From NCBI GenBank assembly GCA_026393895.1, contig JAPKZG010000095.1, positions 1-38,325 on the forward strand: 38,325 nt of DNA. The letters run 5' to 3'. A program made the translations under genes and the position numbers. This stretch comes from Candidatus Aminicenantota bacterium. Lineage in GTDB: Bacteria; Acidobacteriota; Aminicenantia; Aminicenantales; UBA4085. Shown piece by piece: positions 16,239 to 24,215 of this stretch. Within the stretch, counting starts at the first letter, position 1, and every line of letters starts with the position of its first letter. Under the pieces are notes generated by a model. It saw only the letters and a program-made list of their open reading frames with translations, was not told the origin of the DNA and ran no database searches.

Positions 16239-17381
16239 TTATAGCCCCTTCGCGGCCGCGAGGTCCAGATAAAGACGTTCGGTTTCGGCGACCATGCGTT
16301 TCAGGTCAAACGCCGGCGGAATCTCGTGGCGGGCCTTCTCTCCGAGCCGGCGGGCCAGGGCGGCATCTTCCAAAAGGCGCCGGACGGCGCCGGCCAAGGC
16401 GGCCGGGTCGGCCGGAGGGACAAGTAGCCCGGTTTCCCCGTCGCGGATGATTTCGCGGGATCCGTCGATATCCGTGGCGATGATGGGCTTGCCGAGCCCG
16501 GCGGCTTCGATCAAGACCAGGGGAAGGCCTTCCCAGAGCGAAGGAAGGACGAAAATATCAAAGGCGGACAGCAGATCGATCGCGTCCGGCCGCTCCCCGG
16601 CCAAGATGAAGTGGTCGGCCAACCCGAGCCGATCGATTTTGGCCCGGAGGCGTTTTTCAAGAGGCCCGCTGCCGACGACGACAAACAGCGCCCCCGAATT
16701 CCGCCGGAGGATCTCCGGGGACGCCTTGATGAAATATTCGACGCCCTTCTGCCGGTGCAGACGGGCGACCGTCCCGATCACGGGAGCGCGGAGCTTCAGC
16801 CGCGGACAGAGTTCGCCGATTCTCCGGCCGCGGTCTGAGTCCGGGGACGGATCGACGACCGCGACGCCGTTGCGGACGAGGCGCAGGCGGTCGTCCGGGG
16901 CCAGGCGGTATTTCCGAGCCTGGGCGAGGTCCGCCTCGGAGACGCATACGACCGCCGACGTCGCCCGGCTCAGCGACCGTTCCAGGCCGATGAAGATCTT
17001 CCGAAGGATGGGATTGCGGTAATGAAGATAATGGATGCCGTGAATGGTGTGGACGACGACCGGGGTCCGGGCGCGGCGGGCGGCCCGCCGCCCGAACAGG
17101 CCGGCGATTCCGCCGTGGGTATGAAGGATGTCGATTTTTTCGGAGGCCAGCAGCCGGGCGAGGTCCCGGCCGAGGCCGGTTGACGGTTTTTTCTTGAATT
17201 CCGCCGGATGAAAGGCCAGCCCGAGTTTGCGGACTTCGTCCTCAAGAGGGCCGCCGCTTTTGGCGCAGACCGAAACCTCGAAACGGGTCCGGTCCAGATG
17301 TCGGGCCAACGTCAGAAGAACGGCCTGACCTCCGCCGAGCGACGGCTTGTCGATCATTTCCAGAACCTTCAGCCGGTTCAC
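16239..17381 (-). CDS. GT4-family glycosyltransferase
   Basis: The 380-aa protein has the two Rossmann-like domains of GT-B enzymes. The N-terminal part contains LGGGQAVLLTLARHLDRTRF and the DILHTHGGIAGLFGRRAAR segment (acceptor side). The C-terminal part contains VIGTVARLHRQKGVEYFI, LFVVVGSGPLEKRLR, the EX7E motif EGLPLVLIE in SLWEGLPLVLIEAAGLGKPIIATDIDGSREII, and GETGLLVPP. It overlaps the preceding GT2 gene by 4 bp (ATGA), which shows tight coupling. The specific sugar is not assignable. Confidence 0.88.
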   Translation of the reverse strand: MNRLKVLEMIDKPSLGGGQAVLLTLARHLDRTRFEVSVCAKSGGPLEDEVRKLGLAFHPAEFKKKPSTGLGRDLARLLASEKIDILHTHGGIAGLFGRRAARRARTPVVVHTIHGIHYLHYRNPILRKIFIGLERSLSRATSAVVCVSEADLAQARKYRLAPDDRLRLVRNGVAVVDPSPDSDRGRRIGELCPRLKLRAPVIGTVARLHRQKGVEYFIKASPEILRRNSGALFVVVGSGPLEKRLRAKIDRLGLADHFILAGERPDAIDLLSAFDIFVLPSLWEGLPLVLIEAAGLGKPIIATDIDGSREIIRDGETGLLVPPADPAALAGAVRRLLEDAALARRLGEKARHEIPPAFDLKRMVAETERLYLDLAAAKGL

Positions 17382-18268
17382 CGGTTCCCCTTGCCGGATT
17401 TCAACAATTCACGGTAAGCGGTCCACCGGGATCGTCCCTCTTCGCCCCGGAACCGGCCGATGAGTTTTTGAAAGCCGAGATTCCCTCGAAGGTAGGCGCG
17501 CAGGAGTCGGAGCGATCCGCGGGAGGCATGCTTTCGGTAGAAGGCCCATTGACTTTTCCGGTATTCGAAGCGGCTTGCGGCCGGGCGTATTCCGGTCGTC
17601 GCGCTGCCTTCGTGAAAAACCCGGGCGGCCGGGACGAAGAGAAGACGTCCGCCGGCCGAGCGCATCCGGACGCAGAGATCGATGTCCTCGAAATAGAGGA
17701 AAAACCCCTCATCGAATCCGCCGGTCGCTTCGAACGCCGAGCGCCGGCAAAGAAAGCAGGCCGCGCTCAGCCAGCCCGCTTCACGGGCGGCCGGATGCCG
17801 GCGAAGCCTCCTCTTGTAAAAGGGATTCCAAATAGTTTTTTGAACGAGCTGGCCCAAGAAATCGACCCGGCTGCCGAAAGAAACCTGGACCTTCCCCTCG
17901 CTCGGGAAAAGAAGCGGCCCGGCCGCGACCGCCCCGGCGTCCGGGCGGACAGCCGCAAGCAAGGCCGACACGGCCCCGGGTTGAAGGATCGTATCGGTGT
18001 TCAAAAAAAGCAGGAATTCCCCCGACGATTCCCGGACGGCCCGGTTGTTCGCCGCGCCGAAACCGAGGTTTCCCGCGTTCCGGAGGATCCGAACGGATGG
18101 GAAGGCGGTTGCGACGTCCTCGATTCCGCCGTCGGTTGAGGCGTTGTCGACCAGGATCACTTCAAGCGGAATGTCCGGGGGCGTCGCCAGGACGGAATCC
18201 AGGCACGGCGTCAGGTTCATGCGGTCGTCGTAATAAACCAGGATCACGGAAAGGAGGGGGGCGTTCAT
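17378..18268 (-). CDS. GT2-family glycosyltransferase (rhamnosyltransferase-like)
   Basis: This 296-aa inverting GT-A enzyme shows VSVILVYY-like LLSVILVYYDDRMNLTPCLDSVL, EVILVDNASTDGG, RNAGNLGFGAANNRAV, LFLNTDT (the DxD position, here N-T-D), and GWLSAACFLCRRSAFEATGGFDEGFFLYFEDIDLCVRMR. That order is typical of dTDP-rhamnosyltransferase-like GT2 proteins, but the sugar is not proven. The 4-bp overlaps at both ends (with 16239-17381 and 18265-19506) place it in the middle of the polysaccharide operon. No membrane segments are obvious. Confidence 0.88.
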   Translation of the reverse strand: MNAPLLSVILVYYDDRMNLTPCLDSVLATPPDIPLEVILVDNASTDGGIEDVATAFPSVRILRNAGNLGFGAANNRAVRESSGEFLLFLNTDTILQPGAVSALLAAVRPDAGAVAAGPLLFPSEGKVQVSFGSRVDFLGQLVQKTIWNPFYKRRLRRHPAAREAGWLSAACFLCRRSAFEATGGFDEGFFLYFEDIDLCVRMRSAGGRLLFVPAARVFHEGSATTGIRPAASRFEYRKSQWAFYRKHASRGSLRLLRAYLRGNLGFQKLIGRFRGEEGRSRWTAYRELLKSGKGNR

Positions 18269-19506
18269 CCGCGGCCGCTGTCCCCTTCCCGGTCGCGGAG
18301 GGAGGCGAAGAGAGGGCCCTCCCGGCCTGCATCCGACGACGGAGGGACAAGAAGCGTCCGGCCACAGACGTCCAACAAAACCCGCTCCACACCCTTGACC
18401 TGGCGTTCGATCGAAAATTTTTCCCGGACCGTCCGGAAACCGTTATCGACGATCGCCGGCCAGCGTTCGGGATGATCAAAAATCTCGGCCAGCGCCTCGG
18501 AAAGAACGTCGGCGTCCCGGGAATCCGCCAAAAATCCATTTTCCCCGTGCCGGACGATTTCGGTCAATCCTCCGGCCCGGATCGCTAGAACGGGAACACC
18601 AGCGGCCATCGCTTCCAGCGCCGCCCGGCCGAACGAATCGACGACCGAGGCGACGACGACAACGGACAAGGTCTGGAGGACTTCCACAAGGTCGGAGCGA
18701 AAACCGGCAAAATAGACGCGGCGGGAGAGGCGGTTCAGGCGGACAAGCCGCCGCAGGTCCTGTTCGTACCGGGAATCGGCGGAAGCTCCGATGAAGATGA
18801 GTTTCAAGTCCGGATACCGGTCCGCAAGCCGGGCGACGGCCTGGAGAACTTCCTTCTGGCCCTTGCCCGGATACAGTTTCCCGATGACCCCGATCGCTCG
18901 AGCCCCGTCCTCCAGCCCGAACTCGGCCTGGACGATTTCGCGGAGTTCCGTATCGGCCGGGCGGATGTCCAGGCCGTTATAGACGAGAACGATTTTTTCC
19001 GAATCGGGGAAAGCCGCCCGTGTCCCCTCGGAATTGACGATCACCCGGGCTGAGTGATCGAGAATGAACTTGGTCAACGCCCGGGCCCCGCGAAAGTAAT
19101 GGAGAAAAGCATGGTCGCCGTCGAGGATTTCATGAATCGACCAGACATGAGGAAGGCCCAGGCGGCGGGCGGCCAGGGCGCCGCCGAACGTCGCGGCCGA
19201 ATTGGAAAAGACGACCTCGACGCCCCGGTCGCGGGCGATGCGGGCGATCCGGCGCACGGCCCGCCGATTCAACACCCAGGCCGCGGGCTGGCGCCAAACT
19301 CTCCTCTTTTCCGTCACCCACCATTTCATCGGGACGACCTCGATAGGAACATTCGCTTTTTCAGCCGCCGGGCCGAGCGGGCCGGGCCGGGGGATGATGA
19401 GCGCCGGAGCGAACATCTTCCGATCGAGGCGGCGAAGAGTTCCGAGAAGCCAGAGTTCGGCGCCGTTGAGTTCGGCCGAATGGGAGACAAACAAAATTGA
19501 AATCAT
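18265..19506 (-). CDS. GT4-family glycosyltransferase with a non-canonical EX7E motif
   Basis: The 413-aa GT-B protein contains ISILFVSHSAELNGAELWLLGTLRRL at the start, a 'WSIHEILDG' acceptor-side segment near residue 125, and the C-terminal donor domain: RAIGVIGKLYPGKGQKEVLQAVARL, LIFIGASADSRYEQDLRRLV, VYFAGFRSDL, and GENGFLADSRDADVL. The usual EX7E pair is D-x7-E here (DSFGRAALE, in SVVDSFGRAALEAMAAGVPVLAIRAGG). An Asp at the first position is found in a minority of GT4 enzymes and may change donor handling. It overlaps its neighbours by 4 bp on both sides. Confidence 0.86.
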   Translation of the reverse strand: MISILFVSHSAELNGAELWLLGTLRRLDRKMFAPALIIPRPGPLGPAAEKANVPIEVVPMKWWVTEKRRVWRQPAAWVLNRRAVRRIARIARDRGVEVVFSNSAATFGGALAARRLGLPHVWSIHEILDGDHAFLHYFRGARALTKFILDHSARVIVNSEGTRAAFPDSEKIVLVYNGLDIRPADTELREIVQAEFGLEDGARAIGVIGKLYPGKGQKEVLQAVARLADRYPDLKLIFIGASADSRYEQDLRRLVRLNRLSRRVYFAGFRSDLVEVLQTLSVVVVASVVDSFGRAALEAMAAGVPVLAIRAGGLTEIVRHGENGFLADSRDADVLSEALAEIFDHPERWPAIVDNGFRTVREKFSIERQVKGVERVLLDVCGRTLLVPPSSDAGREGPLFASLRDREGDSGRG

Positions 19507-20639
19507 GCGCGTCCCACCGTTTCTTGATAGAAGCCGAGAGTGGTTTCGGCGGTCCGCCGCCAGCGGAAAAGTCCCGCCTGTCGGCCGCCCCGGATACGCA
19601 AGGTGTCTCGCAACGGGCCGTCTTCCATCAACCGGAGAACCGTTTGGGCGATGTCCTCCGGATCTTCGGGTTTGAAGTAAAGGGCGGCCTCGCCTCCGAT
19701 TTCCGGAAGGGCCGAAACTCCGGAAACGGCGGCCGGCAGACCGCAGGCCATCGCTTCGAGCAAGGGAAGGCCGAACCCTTCCGCGTACGACGGAAAAACC
19801 AGCGCGGATGCGGCCCGGTAAAGGGCCCGGATTTCAACGTCCGAAAGATACCCCGCCCGGCGCACCCAGGATTGAAGCCCTCGTTTGTCGATCGCCTGTC
19901 CGATCCTCTCCCGGTCGTCGCCGGACCGGCCGGCTAAAACCAGCGGGATGCGCCCGCGTTTTTCATGAATCAGGGCCAGCGCTTCGATCAAGGCCGGAAC
20001 GTTTTTGCGCGGCTCGAGCGCCCCGACAAACAATAAAAAGTCCCCGGGCAGGTCAAGCCGGCGCCGGATTTCTCCGGTCTCCTCCGGCGTCGAGGGTTCC
20101 TCAAAGATGCGATTCAACCCGAGATAGGTCACCTTGATTTTTCCGGCGTCGAGGCCGAACCGGTCCTGGATCGCCCGCGCACTGTATTCCGAAATCGTGA
20201 CGATGCCGTCGGCCGAGCGGAGGGAGTTTTCGGTCTTTCGGAGGAACCGGTCCCGGGCTTCCCGGTCGGCCTTCGCGGGCTCTTCCATGAAGAACAAATC
20301 GCAGACCGTGACGATCGCTTTCCCGGACGCGGGTAGACACAGCGGCGTGGGCGAATGGCTCAAGTCAAGCCGGCCGCCAAACACCCGGTCGAGCGTCGGG
20401 CGGCCGAACATGTCCCAGGCCGCGTTGACCGCCCGGACCGGCCAGCGCTTGTCGACAAATTTTAATTTCGCGAACGGAGGGACCTTGGCGCGCGGGAAAC
20501 GGTCTTTAAAGGACGCCGAAAAAAGACAATATTCGTTGTCCCGGTCGAGCGCGGCCAGTTCGAACAGGAGGTTTTTGAAGTAGACGCCCACGCCGGTTTC
20601 CTGCTTAAGGAAGGGACGAATGTCGAAGCCGATGCGCAT
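19503..20639 (-). CDS. GT4-family glycosyltransferase, first gene of the polysaccharide operon
   Basis: The 378-aa protein starts MRIGFDIRPFLKQETGVGVYFKNLL, characteristic of the GT4 group containing mannosyltransferase-like enzymes of surface-polysaccharide loci. The donor domain shows GDFLLFVGALEPRKNVPALIEAL, LVLAGRSGDDRERI, GYLSDVEIRALYRAASALVFPS, EX7E as EGFGLPLLE, and AALYFKPEDPEDIA. It is the promoter-proximal gene of six on the minus strand (20639 to 13661). A strong promoter puts its -10 only 8 nt before this ATG, and no Shine-Dalgarno is present, so translation is probably leaderless. The downstream start overlaps its stop by 4 bp. Confidence 0.9.
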   Translation of the reverse strand: MRIGFDIRPFLKQETGVGVYFKNLLFELAALDRDNEYCLFSASFKDRFPRAKVPPFAKLKFVDKRWPVRAVNAAWDMFGRPTLDRVFGGRLDLSHSPTPLCLPASGKAIVTVCDLFFMEEPAKADREARDRFLRKTENSLRSADGIVTISEYSARAIQDRFGLDAGKIKVTYLGLNRIFEEPSTPEETGEIRRRLDLPGDFLLFVGALEPRKNVPALIEALALIHEKRGRIPLVLAGRSGDDRERIGQAIDKRGLQSWVRRAGYLSDVEIRALYRAASALVFPSYAEGFGLPLLEAMACGLPAAVSGVSALPEIGGEAALYFKPEDPEDIAQTVLRLMEDGPLRDTLRIRGGRQAGLFRWRRTAETTLGFYQETVGRA

Positions 20640-20647
20640 TTTTTATA

Positions 20648-20676
20648 AATGTATGACATCCGTACGAATGTGTCAA
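20648..20676 (-). promoter_or_regulatory. Promoter for the polysaccharide operon, predicting a leaderless mRNA
   Basis: Read on the minus strand: TTGACA (20676-20671, perfect), a 17-nt spacer and TACATT (20653-20648, 4/6), then 8 nt (TATAAAAA) and the ATG at 20639. Just upstream is AGTGTCCGTCC (20689-20679), the same sequence type that precedes the DUF4388 promoter at the other repeat block. Confidence 0.65.
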
Positions 20677-20714
20677 TTGGACGGACACTATTGAGGGGGG
20701 AAACCCTGACACTA

Positions 20715-20788
20715 TTGGAGAGAAACCCTTTTCGAAGCTTTGCTCGTCCTACGCGAGCTTTGGGAGCCAGGGCTGGGTTTCTCTCCAA
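20715..20788. repeat. 74-bp element with 14-bp terminal inverted repeats
   Basis: TTGGAGAGAAACCC (20715-20728) and GGGTTTCTCTCCAA (20775-20788) are perfect inverted repeats. They enclose a diverged copy of the GCCCTGACTCCCAAAG...GTAGGAC module, in reverse orientation (20745-20772). The arms are the same sequence as the hairpin at 8275-8304. This is the inner part of the right repeat block. Confidence 0.75.
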
Positions 20789-20839
20789 CGGTCCGGCGGA
20801 ATGTCCCGCCGTCCCTGCCTCTCATCCAATGTAGCCTTA

Positions 20840-21075
20840 TCCCATGACTTATCTAAGGCAGTACACATTGTGATTTGCGCGCGGTATTCCCTATTATTGT
20901 TCCCCCTAAGGCCTCCCCGCCCTTGGCGTGAGGGCAACGGGCAACGGCCGCGCATCTTCAAACGCGCGGCTCGCCCTGCTCCCTCTCCGGTGCTTCCCCG
21001 TCCTACACGACCTTTGGGAGTCAGGGCAAGGAAGCCTTACGCGGTGACTTATCTTAGGCGGGACACACTTCGATT
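20840..21075. repeat. Right composite repeat block (gene-free)
   Basis: The 524-bp space between the polysaccharide operon and the M20 gene holds no credible gene. Besides the two elements listed separately, TGACTTATCTAAGGCAGTAC with ACATTGTGATT (from 20844) recurs as TGACTTATCTTAGGCGGGAC with ACACTTCGATT (from 21044), a diverged direct repeat about 200 bp apart that flanks the 147-bp unit. GCGGGACAC and ATGTCCCGC also occur as scattered ends. Confidence 0.65.
20912..21058 (-). repeat. 147-bp dispersed repeat, copy B (inverted relative to copy A)
   Basis: The reverse complement of this stretch matches 8116-8262 over 147 bp with 11 mismatches and no gaps. Four of the mismatches cluster in one 5-bp spot (RC of about 20950-20960). 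The two copies face each other across 12.6 kb. Confidence 0.85.
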
Positions 21076-21108
21076 CACGGGAAAATGATGGGGACTCCCC
21101 CCTCTTCC

Positions 21109-21137
21109 TTGCGTCCGGGAGCGCGGAATGCTATAAA
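21109..21137 (+). promoter_or_regulatory. Promoter for the M20 peptidase gene
   Basis: TATAAA (21132-21137) lies 17 nt downstream of TTGCGT (21109-21114, 3/6). A leader of about 20 nt with AAAGGAG (21151-21157) then precedes the ATG at 21164. This gene therefore has conventional Shine-Dalgarno initiation, unlike its leaderless neighbours. Confidence 0.5.
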
Positions 21138-21163
21138 GGATTTTCGCCGCAAAGGAGACCCTG

Positions 21164-22204
21164 ATGTCCTTCGCTAAAATCGCCGAACGTCTCGATCTTT
21201 ACCGGGACGAGATGATCGACCTCCAAATCAAGCTCACCTCCATCCCGGCCGTTTCCCCGTCCTCCGGCGGCGAAGGCGAAGCCCGGAAGGCGGAATTTCT
21301 CCTCAAATACTTGAGGTCCTCCGGGATAACGGATATCGAGGTCATCAAAGCGCCGGACCTCGAGGCCCCCGCCGGTTACCACCCCAATATCCTGGCCCGT
21401 TACCGCGGCCGGAGCTCGGTCCGAACGATCTGGATCATGACCCATATGGACATTGTCCCGCCAGGGGAGTTGTCCCTCTGGAAGGGCGATCCGTACAAGC
21501 CCTGGGTCGAATCGGGAAAAATCTACGGACGCGGCGTCGAAGACAACCAGCAGGACCTGATCGCGTCCGTTTTCGCCGTCAAAGCCTTCCAAACGCTCGG
21601 CCTCACGCCCGCTTACGACGTCGGCCTGGCCATCGTCGCCGACGAAGAAACGGGCAGCACGAAGGGGATCCCCCACATCCTGAAAAAATCGACCGCCTTC
21701 CGCAAGGGCGACCTGATCATCGTTCCCGACGCGGGCAACGCGGACGGAACGGAGATCGAAGTTGCCGAAAAAAGCATCCTGTGGCTGAAATTGAAAATCC
21801 TGGGCAAACAAACCCACGGATCGACGCCCGAGCGTGGGATCAACGCCTTCAAAGCCGCCTCTTATCTCGCCGTCAAGCTCGACCGGCTCTACCGCGCTTT
21901 CCCCGAAAATAATCCTCTCTTCGAACCGCCGATCTCCACGTTCGAGCCGACGAAGAAGGAAGCCAACGTCCCGAACATCAACACGATCCCGGGCGAGGAC
22001 GTGTTCTATATGGATTGCCGGATTCTCCCCCACTACCGGCTCGAGGACGTCGACGCCAAGATCCGGGCGGCGGTGCGCGCCGTCGAAAAGAAATTCGGCG
22101 TGACCATCATCACCGAAGACATGCAAAGGGCCAAGGCCGCCCCCCCCCCCCCCCCCATGGTCGGCGACGCCAAGGTCTTCGCCCACATCATGATGCAGGA
22201 CTGA
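21164..22204 (+). CDS. M20-family metallopeptidase/deacylase (ArgE/DapE-like) with an apparent C-terminal internal deletion
   Basis: The 346-aa product is a two-zinc M20 amidohydrolase. Visible residues are H94 and D96 (THMDIVPP), bridging D127 (GRGVEDNQQ), catalytic E161-E162 (ADEETGS) and D189 (VPDAGNADG), plus the lid domain (QTHGSTPERGINAFKAAS). Family members run to about 400-410 aa and carry a GGGT-rich segment and a final zinc-ligand His about 15-25 residues before a GDAKVFAH-like end. Here RAKAAPPPPP is joined directly to MVGDAKVFAHIMMQD at a 17-C run, so about 65 residues, including that His, are missing in frame. As written it should be inactive. It is either a real deletion or an assembly collapse. 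Neighbouring amino-acid transporters suggest peptide or acyl-amino-acid breakdown. Confidence 0.85.
   Translation: MSFAKIAERLDLYRDEMIDLQIKLTSIPAVSPSSGGEGEARKAEFLLKYLRSSGITDIEVIKAPDLEAPAGYHPNILARYRGRSSVRTIWIMTHMDIVPPGELSLWKGDPYKPWVESGKIYGRGVEDNQQDLIASVFAVKAFQTLGLTPAYDVGLAIVADEETGSTKGIPHILKKSTAFRKGDLIIVPDAGNADGTEIEVAEKSILWLKLKILGKQTHGSTPERGINAFKAASYLAVKLDRLYRAFPENNPLFEPPISTFEPTKKEANVPNINTIPGEDVFYMDCRILPHYRLEDVDAKIRAAVRAVEKKFGVTIITEDMQRAKAAPPPPPMVGDAKVFAHIMMQD
22140..22156 (+). repeat. 17-C homopolymer inside the M20 gene
   Basis: Seventeen consecutive C bases encode most of a Pro run and mark the exact point where M20 homology jumps to the C-terminal end. No comparable homopolymer exists elsewhere in the window. 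It is either a slippage-prone tract or a sequencing/assembly artefact. Confidence 0.9.
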
Positions 22205-22237
22205 GCCGGGTCCGGCCCGGGCGAACGCGAATTATTT

Positions 22238-22657
22238 TTATATCCGACGGGATGATTCAGGATTTTTCGTTCCGGCCCGCGGTTTTTCTCCATCCGTCCA
22301 TTTCCTCCCGCCCACGGCGCCGAGCGGACTCAGAATCGGAATGATCAAGAACAGGTGCCACCAATGGAGCCCGCTGTTTTTAAAGCCGCCGTATGAACTG
22401 ATCATCCAGGCTGCCAAGGTAAAAAAAACGAGGTAGAGCGGAAGCATGAGTGTCCAAAACGGCTTCGCCGGATGTCGCCAGGGCGAGAAGACAAAGACGA
22501 AGAAAACGGCAATCAAAAATAAGATCAGGCCCAGAACACCTTCGACCGTCTTCCTTTGAAAGAGATAAATCACCGCGAGGACAACGACCCAGAGAAACCC
22601 CCACAACCAGCTGCCGATCCATCCGGCTTTTTCGCCGGTCCTTTTTCCGTCGGCCAT
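22238..22657 (-). CDS. Unrecognised membrane protein with four predicted TM helices
   Basis: The 139-aa protein has hydrophobic segments at about 12-32, 37-57, 67-87 and 98-115, a short Lys/Glu-rich N-terminus and a hydrophilic, charged 24-residue tail. I do not recognise a family. The start at 22657 is supported by GGAAGGAG a few bases upstream and by a promoter further up. It is a single-gene unit, convergent with the M20 gene (33 bp apart) and divergent from the APC permease. The function is unknown. The base composition matches its neighbours. Confidence 0.7.
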   Translation of the reverse strand: MADGKRTGEKAGWIGSWLWGFLWVVVLAVIYLFQRKTVEGVLGLILFLIAVFFVFVFSPWRHPAKPFWTLMLPLYLVFFTLAAWMISSYGGFKNSGLHWWHLFLIIPILSPLGAVGGRKWTDGEKPRAGTKNPESSRRI

Positions 22658-22714
22658 GATCGACTGCTCCTTCCCCGTCTAACGTCGTCTGAATCGCGTC
22701 GCGCGAGTTTTAAA

Positions 22715-22742
22715 GATATATCCGGATTCGGCGCTCTGTCAA
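22715..22742 (-). promoter_or_regulatory. Promoter for the unknown membrane-protein gene
   Basis: On the minus strand, TTGACA (22742-22737, perfect) and TATATC (22720-22715, 4/6) are 16 nt apart. A leader of about 50 nt containing GGAAGGAG precedes the ATG at 22657. Confidence 0.5.
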
Positions 22743-22783
22743 CCGGTTCCGGCGCCCCGGAACCGGCGGCGGCGCGGCCTGAA

Positions 22784-22813
22784 TTGACAGGCCGGCAGGA
22801 AATCCATTCTAAT
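22784..22813 (+). promoter_or_regulatory. Promoter for the APC permease-gltS unit, predicting a leaderless mRNA
   Basis: TTGACA (22784-22789, perfect), an 18-nt spacer and TCTAAT (22808-22813, 5/6) stand 6 nt before the ATG at 22820. There is no Shine-Dalgarno. It is divergent from the promoter at 22715-22742; the two -35 boxes are 41 bp apart. Confidence 0.65.
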
Positions 22814-22819
22814 ACGCGC

Positions 22820-24190
22820 ATGCCAACGCACGACCGAAACCCTTCCTCGGCCGCGACACCATCTAAAGAGCTTCCCCGGGTGTTGGGCGTTTTCAGCATT
22901 GTTGGGATCGTCGTCGGGGCCATGATCGGCTCGGGCATCTTCATCAATCCACCCAACGTAGCCAAGGTCGTCGGTACGCCGGAGCTCATCATGGCCGTCT
23001 GGATCGTCGGCGGCATCTTGACTCTCTTCGGCGCGTTGTCACTGGCCGAACTTGGCGCGGCCCAGTCCCAGGCCGGGGGGATTTACGTCTATCTCCGCGA
23101 GGCCTACGGGCCGATGATCGCCTTTCTCTTCGGCTGGTCGCTTTTTATCGTCATTGAATCGGGAACGGTGGCCTCCCTGGCCGTGGGATTCTCGACAAAG
23201 TATCTCCCCTATTTCATCGACCTTACGCCCCTCCAGGCCAAGGCGGTTTCGATCGTCCTGATTCTGATTCTGGCCGCGGTGAACATCACCGGCGTACGGC
23301 GGGGCGCAGGCCTGATGAACTTCCTGACCAGCATCAAGTTCGTCGCCCTGATCGGCATGTGCGTCCTCGTCTTCCTTTTCGCCAAGGGGAGCCCGGGAAA
23401 TTTTCTCTCAAAGTCCCCGGGGTCCGAACCGGCGGGCGGCCTGATCGGCAATTTCGGCGTCGCCTTGGTCGCCGCTCTCTGGGCCTACAAAGGATGGGAA
23501 AGCAGTTCTTACAGCGCCGGAGAAATCCAAAATCCGCAAAAAAAGCTTCCCCTGGGAATGCTCGTCGGCACCGCCTCCGTGGTTTTTCTTTATGCCGTCG
23601 CCAACCTCGCTTATCTCTACGTCTTCCCGGCGTCGGAAATGGCCGAATCCAAGCACATCGCCGCCGACGTCATGCAGGCCGCGGTCGGTCCGGCAGGCGC
23701 CTCGATCATCGCCTTCATCATCCTGATGTCCATCACCGGAACGGCCAACGGCCACCTGTTGACGGCGCCCCGGGCCTTCTACGCCATGGCCAAGGACGGG
23801 TTCTTTTTCAAGCCCATGGCCAGGGTCCATCCCCACTTTCTCACCCCCCACGTCTCGATCATCGTTATGGCCGTCTGGGGGTCCGTCCTCTGCACCATTG
23901 GGTCGTTTGAACAGCTCTTCTCCTTCGCCATGTTCGGGTACTGGATCTTCATGGGCCTGGCGGCCGCCGGGGTGATCGTGATGCGGAAGACAAAGCCCAA
24001 CCTGCCTCGGCCGTACAAGGCCTGGGGCTATCCGGTCACGTCCGGCCTGTTCATCCTGGCCATGGCCTTTTTGACCGTTAATTCGCTGATCCAGGCCTTC
24101 TGGAATTCGTTCGCCGGCCTGGGCCTTATCACGATCGGAATCCCGGTCTATTTTTACTGGAAATCCCGGCGAAAAAAAACCGGCGACTGA
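22820..24190 (+). CDS. APC-superfamily amino-acid permease
   Basis: The 456-aa protein has about 12 hydrophobic segments. The first carries VVGAMIGSGIF, the unwound TM1 substrate and ion site of APC transporters; TM2 has GGILTLFGALSLAELGA. The loop GWESSSYSAGEIQNPQKKLPLG is also diagnostic. This group (LAT/AdiC-like) moves amino acids by symport or exchange; the specific substrate is unknown. The ATG at 22820 is preferred because the promoter's -10 ends 6 nt before it; the frame extends upstream to 22556, but that part is low-complexity and overlaps the divergent gene. gltS follows after 25 bp and is probably cotranscribed, forming an amino-acid uptake unit. Confidence 0.92.
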   Translation: MPTHDRNPSSAATPSKELPRVLGVFSIVGIVVGAMIGSGIFINPPNVAKVVGTPELIMAVWIVGGILTLFGALSLAELGAAQSQAGGIYVYLREAYGPMIAFLFGWSLFIVIESGTVASLAVGFSTKYLPYFIDLTPLQAKAVSIVLILILAAVNITGVRRGAGLMNFLTSIKFVALIGMCVLVFLFAKGSPGNFLSKSPGSEPAGGLIGNFGVALVAALWAYKGWESSSYSAGEIQNPQKKLPLGMLVGTASVVFLYAVANLAYLYVFPASEMAESKHIAADVMQAAVGPAGASIIAFIILMSITGTANGHLLTAPRAFYAMAKDGFFFKPMARVHPHFLTPHVSIIVMAVWGSVLCTIGSFEQLFSFAMFGYWIFMGLAAAGVIVMRKTKPNLPRPYKAWGYPVTSGLFILAMAFLTVNSLIQAFWNSFAGLGLITIGIPVYFYWKSRRKKTGD

Positions 24191-24215
24191 CCGGACGGCC
24201 GAAAGGAAAATCGGG

